This document shows positions 31,023 to 39,928 of a stretch of 64,000 nt of DNA, in pieces. The position numbers and the translations under genes are program-made. The notes beneath the pieces were generated by a model. The model did not search any database and was not told the DNA's origin. It worked only from the letters and a program-made list of their open reading frames with translations. Origin of the DNA: Parietichytrium sp. I65-24A (lineage: Eukaryota > Sar > Bigyra > Thraustochytrida > Thraustochytriidae); NCBI GenBank assembly GCA_012862575.1, contig BLSF01000059.1, positions 124,001 to 188,000 on the forward strand, in the 5' to 3' direction. The first letter of the stretch is position 1. Each line of letters begins with the position of its first letter.

Positions 31023-32183
31023 TCATTCTTCTGCAATGCCAAGGTACTCTTGATGGAGCGGGTTTCTGCGCAGGATCTCTCCCAGAGGCCCCATGAGTCG
31101 CTGAAAGGTTTTGCGATCAATAGCAAGAACGCTGGCCTCTGGACTTTCCACCTTCACGCTAGCCTGGCGAGGCTGGTTGTACAACAGCGCAATCTCCCCA
31201 AAATACCCTCCAGATTCAAGATTAAGAACTGGTTTGCCGTCTTTGATACACGTGACGGTGCCGGACTCCACAACGTAAAAATCCTGACCGACGTCCCCCT
31301 GGTGAATGATAGTCTCTTCCTTTTTGTACACACGCTTTTCGAGAGAATCCGCGAGGGTCATGAGTTCCAAGTCCGAAAGTGTTTGCATTAACGAACAACG
31401 CTTGAGGAACTCCATGTACTTTTCACGCTTGGCAATGACTCCGCCGACAATAATGCGCTTAAAGGTAGTTTGATCCAATCGCCAAGCTGTGAGTTCGGCG
31501 GTGGCGCGAACAGTAGCCGCACGAGGCTGATTGTACAGGAGAGCAAGCTCTCCAAAAGACTCTCCGGCAGTGTACGACTTGACAACCGTCTCGCCCTTCA
31601 GGGCTTCTGCCGTGCCGCTTTGGAGAAGGAAAAAGTGCTCTGCTTCCCGGTCGCCTTCTTGAATCACCACATCACCATTTGAAAAGCTGCACTTCTCGAA
31701 GGCTAGCATGATAGTCGTCTGATCGCCCTCTTCACATTGCTTGAACAGAGCATTCTGTTTCAGAGCGTTCATGATCTCGGTCTTCTCCTCATCGGACTTT
31801 TCAAATTCTGGCGCCTGTACGTCGCTTGCGTTCGCATATGACATGACACCAGCCGAGACGGAAGTCCTTCTTCCTGGTCCTCTTGTTGTTCGTGGGATCT
31901 TGACCATTTCGGCCACATCTTCTTCGGCATCGTCATCATCGTCGTCATCGTCATCATCGTCATCGTCGTGGTATGCCTCGATCACCTCCATGCGCATGCT
32001 CTTGGTCGCGTCGGGTTGTGCGCGGACATTGTACTCGGACGCGAGGAACTCTGCAATCTTTTCCAAAGGATTCTTCGGCCGCGACTTCAAGAGCTCCTCG
32101 ACGATGCGCACGAACAGCTCGTGGATTTTGTGCTTCTCGAGGTAGTCCTTGAGCTCGCGCTGCGTCTCTGTCTCGTTGTCCAT
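31023..32183 (-). CDS. cAMP-dependent protein kinase regulatory subunit
   Basis: A 386-residue cytosolic protein. Residues about 8-50 form an RIIa/DPY30-like docking and dimerisation helix pair (LKDYLEKHKIHELFVRIVEE). At 73-85 is a run of 13 Asp encoded by a GAT/GAC microsatellite. The inhibitor site at 105-110 is RRTSVS, a phosphorylatable type-II form (Ser in place of Gly/Ala). Two cyclic-nucleotide-binding domains follow, with intact phosphate-binding cassettes FGELALLYNQPRAATV (210-225, E212, R221) and FGEIALLYNQPRQASV (328-343, E330, R339). By family knowledge it holds the PKA catalytic subunit inactive until cAMP binds; both pockets look competent. The start at 32183 opens straight into the docking domain. 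Its gene converges on MYB and is divergent from the RhoGEF. Confidence 0.95.
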   Translation of the reverse strand: MDNETETQRELKDYLEKHKIHELFVRIVEELLKSRPKNPLEKIAEFLASEYNVRAQPDATKSMRMEVIEAYHDDDDDDDDDDDDDAEEDVAEMVKIPRTTRGPGRRTSVSAGVMSYANASDVQAPEFEKSDEEKTEIMNALKQNALFKQCEEGDQTTIMLAFEKCSFSNGDVVIQEGDREAEHFFLLQSGTAEALKGETVVKSYTAGESFGELALLYNQPRAATVRATAELTAWRLDQTTFKRIIVGGVIAKREKYMEFLKRCSLMQTLSDLELMTLADSLEKRVYKKEETIIHQGDVGQDFYVVESGTVTCIKDGKPVLNLESGGYFGEIALLYNQPRQASVKVESPEASVLAIDRKTFQRLMGPLGEILRRNPLHQEYLGIAEE

Positions 32184-33282
32184 GTTGCCTTCGGTGCTTT
32201 CCGTGCTTCGCCCCGAACTTTCGCGCTCCGCAATACCTTGCCCCTGGCACTAATGATCGATCGATCGAGCCTCGTGTCCGCGCTTCCTCGAAACACTTGT
32301 CACGCACGCTATGCAAATTGACCAAGGCAGCACCGGCACTGCTCGGGCTCAGCTCTACTCCAATTCAACAGACAAGTCTCGCCTTTGAAGTAAGTTAAGT
32401 CACCACTTCGTCCAACGGCCCCAGCGCTACCCAGAATGGGAGGACTACGGCACTGACAGTCGTGGGAGTATGGAAGCAGAGAGTTACCCGGCACCTAGCG
32501 GATGCCAGGTCTTTTCGTTGGCTGAAATGATGACACGAGAAAAGAGGTTGTAAACGGAATCAGAGACTCCGACTGTGCGTTCAAGCCAGCTTCACTACTT
32601 AACTATCGTGCCCCGCCAGTGGTGGTCCAACTCTTTCAGTCTTTGGACTGTTTCTTTCTGACGTCCAAGGTATCCAAAGATCCTGACACTCTTTTCCATC
32701 GATCGGCGCTTTCACAGTGCCAGCAAGTCGCCCGAGAATACAGCTGCAAACTCGAGAGCGCTTCTGCACTTTTCCATCCCCAAGCTCGCACATACTGTAA
32801 GCAACCGCAACCGCAATCGCTAACCAAGTCTCTCTACATCATTGCCAGACGCTGATCGCTGCCCAACACTCAGCGATAGACCGTTACATTCTGGCGCGTT
32901 CAAGTTGGGCTGTGCTATTTTCATCATGGCTGAGATCACGTGAATTTCGACGGCGACTGACAGTGAGTGTCCAATCCAACTCTCCTGAGCTCTGCGAGCA
33001 ATTCTTTTTAGAGCATGTTCATTCATCCTGTTCAATCAATGTTTTGTTGAAGCTGTTGAAACGAATGGAAAGAAAATTATGAAATGCCTCCAATGGAAAT
33101 GGATGTGGACATCAGTTCACTTCACTGCCATAGTGCGCATAGATGCATAGATGCCCATAGTGTAGCATAGTGTAGCATAGTGCCACATAATGCCACATAT
33201 TGCCAAAGTCCACAGTGAACAAAAGAACAAACGGACACGTTGGAAAGCGTTTCCCAAACCTCAGATACGTCATTCTCCCGGC

Positions 33283-33290
33283 TGACGTCA
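33283..33290. promoter_or_regulatory. CRE-like octamer TGACGTCA
   Basis: A perfect octamer about 1.1 kb upstream of the PKA regulatory subunit start (minus) and 1.8 kb before the RhoGEF. A half-related site (TACGTCA) lies 20 bases before it. Feedback of cAMP signalling on its own regulatory subunit is one reading; chance is another. Confidence 0.3.
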
Positions 33291-34792
33291 TTCGCCCCTC
33301 GCCACAACCACTACCAACTACCGTACATATTTCTAGTTGGCCACTATACACGCAATAGGTTGCTATTGCTTTGGTGCTAATAGCCTAGGCTGTACATAAT
33401 AATTCCTTGTATAGTGATAAAACTTAGAGGATGGTGTGTGCTTGTGGCACGTGCCAGTCACACCCTCTGCAATACAAGAAGCAAGAAGCCATTTGTCATC
33501 ATTTATTAGTCATGTCATTTGTCATTAATCATTTCTCATTTATCAGCTGTCATTTTTATCCTTTGGAGTTCGCGTGACAAGGGCAAAGGTCACACAATGT
33601 CCGCTTATTTACTTGTTCGTTTGCTTGCTTGACAGAGTGCAAATGGATCTGATGCAAGTGCTCCTGCGCAATAGTTCAAATGAAGTCTTTGTTCATTGAA
33701 GGAAATGCCTTTGCAAACAAGGCAGAGCATTCATTCATTCTCAGTTATCAGAGTCATCCAAGCAAAACTTGGGCATGCGTGCATCATTCTGCAGTCTGCT
33801 CGCATTCCTTGCTCTAGAGCGAAATTTGTACCAGTTCCACAGCTTTCAAGTGTCGCACCATCGTGGTGGTACTCAGTACTCACAGTCAGTCATTCGCTGC
33901 AGACTTCCCACCGAAGCGATCAAAGGCGACGAAAACGATCGAAAATGCAAAAGTCTTCTCAACATATCACGTGCTACAAACTTGAACCTTCGAGCCTGAA
34001 TGGAATGGAATGGCGGCTGCGCTCTGGAGCTCATCGTCAATATTTTCCTCGCTTCGACTAAAATTAATGCAAACTAACCAGCAACAGCAGCCATGGCGAG
34101 TAAGTTTTGCCATGTTTTGCCAAGTTTCGTCTTTGCAAATGCTTTGCTCAATTGAAAGTTGAAAGTTGAAAGTTCAATTCTTCACGCCTTCCCAAACACT
34201 CTTCATGCTAGCACTCCATAGTACAGTACACTCACTACACACCACCTATTACGACTCCCTAAGAGTGTCGCACACCTTCGTGCATCATGCGCATAGGAGT
34301 CAGCTAGTGAACTGGCGATCCCCTCTCATTCGGCCTATAGGAGTCCATAGTTGAAGCATAGCAAGGCTTCCTATGCCTCTGGGTGAAACGAGCGGCTGAA
34401 CGATTAGCAATTCTTCTATACTTTTGATACGCCGCTCGCCAGCATCTTTTGTTAAGCATTCATTAATAAACATTTACCGCAAACACTATACACTGCCTAA
34501 TAACTGCCCCAGCAATCACTGCAAAGTCTAGTTTGTACTTCTACCTCTCTCTCCACAGTAAACTCTAAAACTACATATACCTTACCTAAACCATAGCCAC
34601 CCTCACTAATCGCGCAGTAACCCTTGCTTACTTCAAACGGTACGACTGCAATTGAGCCACGAGGTGTGCGACAGTCCTTCGGCCACTAACAAACCACTAA
34701 CAAAACCCCTAGCAACTCGAGGGCGTACGCGCGCACGTACGCGCTCAGGGTCGGCGTAACGGCTGGGAGCCACTGTGGGACAAGACGAGAGA

Positions 34793-34830
34793 CAGAGAGA
34801 GAAAGAGAAAGAGAGAGAGAGAGAGAGAGA
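34793..34830. repeat. GA dinucleotide microsatellite
   Basis: About 38 bases of GA with two interruptions, 280 bases before the RhoGEF start, possibly in its leader. Confidence 0.9.
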
Positions 34831-35112
34831 ACGTTCGCGAACGTGGAGAGACAAGCTTGCGCCCATTTTGTTTGTTTCCCTTTGGAGAAAGAGGAGGAGG
34901 AGTAGGTCAAGTCCGGCGAGGTTGAATAGTATTGGAGCTTCAAGTTTGTACTGATCTTAGATTCGACGGTGTCACACGTTGTCCAACAAATTAAAAAATA
35001 TTTGTCTCTGACATTCTCTGACAGTCAGAAAGGCAGGTCCGAGGAGAGAAAGGGGAGTAAGGAAGTGTTGATTATAGTATATAATTCCAACACGGTGGGT
35101 GGGGTTGGCAGA

Positions 35113-38025
35113 ATGTCCAAACCATCCGTGGACGACATGCAGTCTCTGGAGCAGCTGCTTGTGGTGTACGAAGAACTGGGCGGCGACTGGGAGCCAGATC
35201 TAGGAGATCTTTTGAGCCCATTTCGAAGGCTCGTGGGGTCCCACAATGTAACGCTCAAGGAAATGGCTCGGCAAAAGACCGGCGATAAGGCTCGCATTTA
35301 CATTCTCAGCGACATTCTCCTAGTGGGGTTGAGCACACGACAAGCGAAAGGCGGTGGCAAGCGCGCCGGGACGCTGGACAAAGCTGGGAAGAACGGGACG
35401 TTGGAAATTAAGAAAGGCACACTGAGCAGGTTCCGTGGCGAATATAAGATGCTGCATTACCTGGACCTCCGCAACTGCAAGCTCAAGTCACTCGGAGAAG
35501 ACAGCGACGGGTTCCACGGGCTGCAACTCACTCATGTCTCGCGCGTTAAAGAAGCTAGCAGCAAAGGTGGGAGAAGTGGCAAGCACGGTACGATCAAAGT
35601 AGTGACAAAAATCGCCAAGATGGAATTGTGGCTGCCCACAAAGAGCGAATGCGCTGAGCTCGAAGCCCAGTTTCTGGAGGCTGCGCAGGAATTGCTACTT
35701 CTGGAGAGTCCTTCCGGCGGCAGCGCAGATGAGAATGACAACACTATCGTCGGCCGCGCCGCTAGCGTGGCTCAGAGTGTCAAGTCGAGGTTTTCGCTGA
35801 ACAGATCAGGCAGCACTGCTAGTGCAGGTGGCGGTGAGAAGCAGCGAAAGTGGGCCACAAATCGCGTGAGACGCACCACTCTGGAGAAGCAGGTGACGAT
35901 ATCTAGGCGCGGATCGAATCGCTCTGGCGCAGACGACGACACGGACGTTGACACGGATGACGGGCTGTCTAGAACGGACTCGTTTGCCTCAGCCGGAGAA
36001 AGCGTTTCAGCGGACTCTGTCGGTGGGCTCTCTCTCGCTGACTTGGAAAAGCGGTACAACATGGATCTCAGCACCGCGATCCCTGACGAAGGGGGGAAAA
36101 TGGAGCTTGAAGTGGAGTTCGGAGAAGGGAAGATGGGCCTCAGCCTTGGAAGTGGTGCTGGGCTCGGGGTAATCGTTGGCGCCTTGGCACCAAACGGCTT
36201 TGCAGAAATGGCTGGGGTGATGATTTCGGACAGGGTCTGCTCTATCAACGACGAGGAGGTCGGGCTCGATGATCACTGGCAAGAAGTGTTGGAGAAGCTA
36301 AAGAACTACCCTCGGCCCCTGCGAATCAAGTTTGAGCGGTTCACGGCAAGGACAAACGAAATCATGAAGGCCAATAAAGATATGAAACGCGTCCAAGGCC
36401 CTGCGGGTAGAAATCAAGAATCCACCAAGTCCCGGCAAGCGAAAGCTAACGAGCTCGCGAAAATTTTACTCAAAGTGAATCGTGTCATTGAACGCGGCGA
36501 GGGCATGCAGGGTATTCTCTCCTCCTTCTACGAAGCGCAGGAGCCCAGCTCCCAGGGTCGCAACGTGAGCGCTGTGTTGGAAGAGATCTCGAGGACAGAG
36601 ATCTCGTACGTGAAGGACTTGCGCAACCTCATTCACACCTACATTCTGCCCATTCGGAATGAGCGAGTTAAGACAAAGTGTAGGCACATCGAGGACGGCT
36701 CTACCTTCTGCGAGCACGGCCTTCGCAGCACATGCTTGCGCTCAGCAAGCGAGCACCAGCCGCTTCTCAGCCCAATCACAATGCAGAGCATCTTCTTGAA
36801 TGTGGAGACAATCATCTATATCAACACAGAGCTACTGCGCCAGCTTCAAATGCATTTAAGCACGGCGACCGCAGGCACCAAGACTGCGCAACTGGACAAG
36901 GTCATCAAAGCCTTTGCGGACTCTTTCAAGACTGTCATGCCATTTTTCAAGGCATACTCTGTGTACTGCAGAGGGTATGAAAGTGCAGTGGAAAATCTAG
37001 TGGAACTACGCAACACGGACAAACGTTTTGGCCAGTTCTTGACTAAAATTGAGCGTGCGGCCATGGACCACTCAGACCCAGACAAGAGGGTGCAGAGTCT
37101 CTCAAGTCTCCTGATCAAACCTATTCAGCGAATTTGCAAGTACCCGCTTCTTTTCAGCGAACTTCTCCGGAATGCGAAAGAAGGCATCCCCGGAATCGAG
37201 GAGCTGCAGAAGGCAGCCGAGGAAGTGGAACGTATCGCTGAAACCGTCAACCAGAAGGTTGGGGAGGAGAAACAGAACGAGCCTTTTAAACAGCTCCTGG
37301 ACGCGCTCTCAGTGGAAGATCGTGAGCTTATTGTTGCCCCCGCGAGGCGCTACGTCTTTGAGGCAGATGTCACAGTGACCGAGAGCCCATTTTCTTCGTC
37401 AGCAGCACAGCCACGAACCATTTTCATCTTTAACGATGCTATCGTGTTGGCGAAAGGAGAGGGATCCAGCGGGGGCACGATGCGCGGCAAATCTCTGAAG
37501 CGTGGATCTCTTAACCGCGTGAGATCGTCAGTAAGCCGTCCTTCGGACGGGCAAGTATCCGGGCTGGAGCGGTCTTGGAGTAAGTTTATGGGGCTCTTTG
37601 GTGGCAAAGCAGAGGAGGAATCTACACCACCATCGCGATCCAGCTTTATCCGTAAACCTTCGTTGACCCGCAAGCCGCGAGCTCTTAAAATCACCAACAC
37701 CTTCGAGCTTAAGCGTACCGAAGCAAAAGAGGAGGAGTCGAGCACTTCCGGCGTGCAGATCGTATTGACCGTCAAAGAGCGTGTGCCGGAGGAGAAAACG
37801 AAGCCAGGTGGAACCGAAAAGTGGAGGACGAATGTGAACAAGTATCTAGTGACAGTCGACTCGAAAAACCTCGCCAACGAGCTCTTATCCCACATCACAG
37901 ATCAACAGCGCCAATTGAAAGAGCTCGAGGTCAATCACGAAAAAGGCAAATCCCTTTACGGAATGAAAAAGGAAAAGCGCAGCTGGGCAAAGAAAACTGC
38001 GCCTTTGAAAGCAAAGGTGGTCTAG
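35113..38025 (+). CDS. Rho guanine-nucleotide exchange factor with PDZ, DH and PH domains
   Basis: A 970-residue protein from the ATG at 35113 (MSKPSVDDMQSLEQLL). The frame is open upstream without ATG. At about 50-190 is a PH-like stretch (RIYILSDILLVGL, then MELWLPTKSECAELEAQF). A Ser/Arg-rich linker follows. A PDZ-like domain is at about 330-410, with GKMGLSLGSGAGLGVIVGAL and GVMISDRVCSINDEEVG. The DH domain is at about 484-719 (VLEEISRTEISYVKDLRNLI, and the hallmark LIKPIQRICKYPLLFSELLR). A PH domain is split by a Ser-rich insert (RTIFIFNDAIVLAKG at its start), and the tail is basic. DH-PH proteins load GTP onto Rho-family GTPases at membranes; the KPIQRICKYPLL core looks active. The PDZ domain should bind a protein partner or lipid. 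Target GTPase unknown. Confidence 0.9.
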   Translation: MSKPSVDDMQSLEQLLVVYEELGGDWEPDLGDLLSPFRRLVGSHNVTLKEMARQKTGDKARIYILSDILLVGLSTRQAKGGGKRAGTLDKAGKNGTLEIKKGTLSRFRGEYKMLHYLDLRNCKLKSLGEDSDGFHGLQLTHVSRVKEASSKGGRSGKHGTIKVVTKIAKMELWLPTKSECAELEAQFLEAAQELLLLESPSGGSADENDNTIVGRAASVAQSVKSRFSLNRSGSTASAGGGEKQRKWATNRVRRTTLEKQVTISRRGSNRSGADDDTDVDTDDGLSRTDSFASAGESVSADSVGGLSLADLEKRYNMDLSTAIPDEGGKMELEVEFGEGKMGLSLGSGAGLGVIVGALAPNGFAEMAGVMISDRVCSINDEEVGLDDHWQEVLEKLKNYPRPLRIKFERFTARTNEIMKANKDMKRVQGPAGRNQESTKSRQAKANELAKILLKVNRVIERGEGMQGILSSFYEAQEPSSQGRNVSAVLEEISRTEISYVKDLRNLIHTYILPIRNERVKTKCRHIEDGSTFCEHGLRSTCLRSASEHQPLLSPITMQSIFLNVETIIYINTELLRQLQMHLSTATAGTKTAQLDKVIKAFADSFKTVMPFFKAYSVYCRGYESAVENLVELRNTDKRFGQFLTKIERAAMDHSDPDKRVQSLSSLLIKPIQRICKYPLLFSELLRNAKEGIPGIEELQKAAEEVERIAETVNQKVGEEKQNEPFKQLLDALSVEDRELIVAPARRYVFEADVTVTESPFSSSAAQPRTIFIFNDAIVLAKGEGSSGGTMRGKSLKRGSLNRVRSSVSRPSDGQVSGLERSWSKFMGLFGGKAEEESTPPSRSSFIRKPSLTRKPRALKITNTFELKRTEAKEEESSTSGVQIVLTVKERVPEEKTKPGGTEKWRTNVNKYLVTVDSKNLANELLSHITDQQRQLKELEVNHEKGKSLYGMKKEKRSWAKKTAPLKAKVV

Positions 38026-38380
38026 CCAGATTTCCGATGTGACCTGTATTGTGAATGAGCGACGAGTCGACTAGGCATGGATGGGTAAATTTGAAGTATA
38101 CTTTATAGCATTGTTGACAAGTCTAAAGGAGGTTTTGGCGGTCAAGTGTCAACTTTCTACTTTCTATTTTTTTTCTTTTTCCGAGCCGCAGAACTTGGAA
38201 AACGCGTATGCAACAAGCTTCTGCCAAAGGAGGAATGATTTCATTTGTAATCTTGGCAATTTTTTTTTACGGTATTGGTTTGGAGTGTTTTCATTCAACT
38301 CAAAGAAAAAGTAGTAGAAAAAAAAACAAGGTTCTGTTCCGGGATCGGATCATGATGTGGAACGGATCGGGAAGCAGAGG
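38026..38380. other. Convergent spacer between RhoGEF and bZIP genes
   Basis: 355 bases, A/T-rich with T runs near 38165-38285; the two 3' ends. Nothing else is seen. Confidence 0.6.
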
Positions 38381-39928
38381 TCAAGCCGGAGCAAAGTTGT
38401 TGATCAACTCTCTGTAGGATAGCATCGTTCGGACAAGCTCAGGGCTCAGGACTCCATTGTTTGAGACAATGTCGCCCTCAGGGACGAAAAGTCCGCGGAA
38501 AGCGTCATCTTCGAGTGAGATTGAGAAAACCATCGTAAAGATGCTTGATTCCGGGCCGTCTTGGTGAACGATTCCTCCAGAGTAGAGGTTTCCTCTGACA
38601 TGACTGGCACCGAAACCACGTGCTGGCGGTGAAACGATTTGAGCTTCGGCAAGGATTTTGTCGGCAGAGAAACTTGCGACGACATGGGCTCGCGACTTGC
38701 GCGAGCCGTCAGAGCTTGCTTCGCATGAAGAAGTCTCATTGCTGTAAAGAAGTTCAGGGTGGATGTCAGCAGAGGTCTTGCAGGAAAGAAACATTGCTTG
38801 GCGAGAAGGAGAAGAAGACTTGGCAGCCTCCTGGTATTTCATGCAATGCATTTCTTCGCCGCTCGAGGCGCAACTCAGGTTCCTGAGGTGTTCTGGGAAG
38901 AAAAGATCGGCTTGCCTCCTGACGCCATCCTGCTTGGACTTCATGGAGCACATTTTCTTTGCGAAGTCAGCGTCCGTAGTGGTCTTCCACAACATGTCTG
39001 TCACGACCTTTGCAGAGTTTGGGAATCTCATATCCAGCCTCAAGTTGATGCGCTTGGCAGTTGCAGCGCTGGACCCAAGCGGAAGCAGCTGGTATCGGGA
39101 ATTGACTTGATTAGCCCCTGCGCCAGCGCTCTTGCTGCACGACTTCCACGTCTTGTCAACACTGCTCGAGTACGCGAGGCCAAGGACGTGGTTTAACGTA
39201 CTGTCCAATCCGGTCTTCAGAACGCGATATTGCTCTTCGGCAGTGACAAGTGGAACTTGCTCCGCAACCTGAAAAATGCTCTTGGCAAATGCTTTGTGCT
39301 TGCGAATCTCTTCGCGAAGAAGCTCGTTTTCCTTCGTCAGGTCCAAAGTAGTGCCGCCGCACAATGCGCTGATAGAAGACTGCAGCTCTGCAATTCGCGA
39401 GAGATAAACATGCCTCTCGTCCTCGAGGCGCTGGTTCTTCTCGCGCAACTCTTCGGCCTCGCGCTTCCTCTTCGCGCGATGCTTTCTGCACGCCATAGCA
39501 TTCCTCTTCTTCTTGGATAGCTTGGATTCGTCCCCGAAATCTTCAGAGCCCGAGCTTTGGCTGCGTTCCAATGACCTAGGTCTTTCATTGGAAGACTCTC
39601 CACCGATGCTAGAGTCCCGATCACGATCGCGAACTGAGCCCGCCGCACTCGTCTTCTTGCGCTTCTTCGGTCGCAGCGAATCAGACAAGTCGATAATGGC
39701 ATCGTCGAGATCGCCAAATTCCGACTTGATGTCCAGTGGCAAAACGTCGAAATCCGTTGTCTGAATCGAGGTGGACTTTTCCAAGCCAGCGTCCATCCAC
39801 CACACTGGGCCGTCAAGCCAGTTCATGTCCTGCGGAGTTCGCGAGGCATCTGAAAGAGCGTCAAATTCCGGATCGAGAAGCTGAGCTGGGCCGCGACCCG
39901 CTTCAGTTTCGAAAAAGAATTCTGGCAT
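38381..39928 (-). CDS. bZIP transcription factor
   Basis: At least 515 residues from the ATG at 39928. An acidic, aromatic N-terminus (MPEFFFETEA; DGPVWWMD) looks like an activation region, and PKKRKK at about 87-92 is a nuclear signal. The basic region at about 140-156 reads KKRNAMACRKHRAKRKR and fits the bZIP N-x7-R rule. A leucine zipper follows to about 190 (EELREKNQRLEDERHVYLSR). The C-terminal 300 residues are a folded-looking region of unknown kind. The frame stays open for 78 codons upstream of 39928 with protein-like sequence and no ATG (an in-frame GTG is at 40000), so the true start may lie in an upstream exon. The DNA target is not readable; no unusual basic-region residue forbids CRE/AP-1-type sites. 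Confidence 0.85.
   Translation of the reverse strand: MPEFFFETEAGRGPAQLLDPEFDALSDASRTPQDMNWLDGPVWWMDAGLEKSTSIQTTDFDVLPLDIKSEFGDLDDAIIDLSDSLRPKKRKKTSAAGSVRDRDRDSSIGGESSNERPRSLERSQSSGSEDFGDESKLSKKKRNAMACRKHRAKRKREAEELREKNQRLEDERHVYLSRIAELQSSISALCGGTTLDLTKENELLREEIRKHKAFAKSIFQVAEQVPLVTAEEQYRVLKTGLDSTLNHVLGLAYSSSVDKTWKSCSKSAGAGANQVNSRYQLLPLGSSAATAKRINLRLDMRFPNSAKVVTDMLWKTTTDADFAKKMCSMKSKQDGVRRQADLFFPEHLRNLSCASSGEEMHCMKYQEAAKSSSPSRQAMFLSCKTSADIHPELLYSNETSSCEASSDGSRKSRAHVVASFSADKILAEAQIVSPPARGFGASHVRGNLYSGGIVHQDGPESSIFTMVFSISLEDDAFRGLFVPEGDIVSNNGVLSPELVRTMLSYRELINNFAPA

Larger units (their letters stand above)
32184..35112. other. 2.9 kb divergent spacer between PKA-R and RhoGEF genes
   Basis: No gene is seen. 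It holds short repeats of ATAGTG(T/C) type near 33150-33190, a CRE-like TGACGTCA at 33283-33290, motif copies at 32957 (plus) and 33878 (minus), a C/A-rich G-poor stretch at about 34190-34650, and a GA array at 34793-34830. The frame of the RhoGEF is open upstream to 34969 but only from a GTG. Confidence 0.55.
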
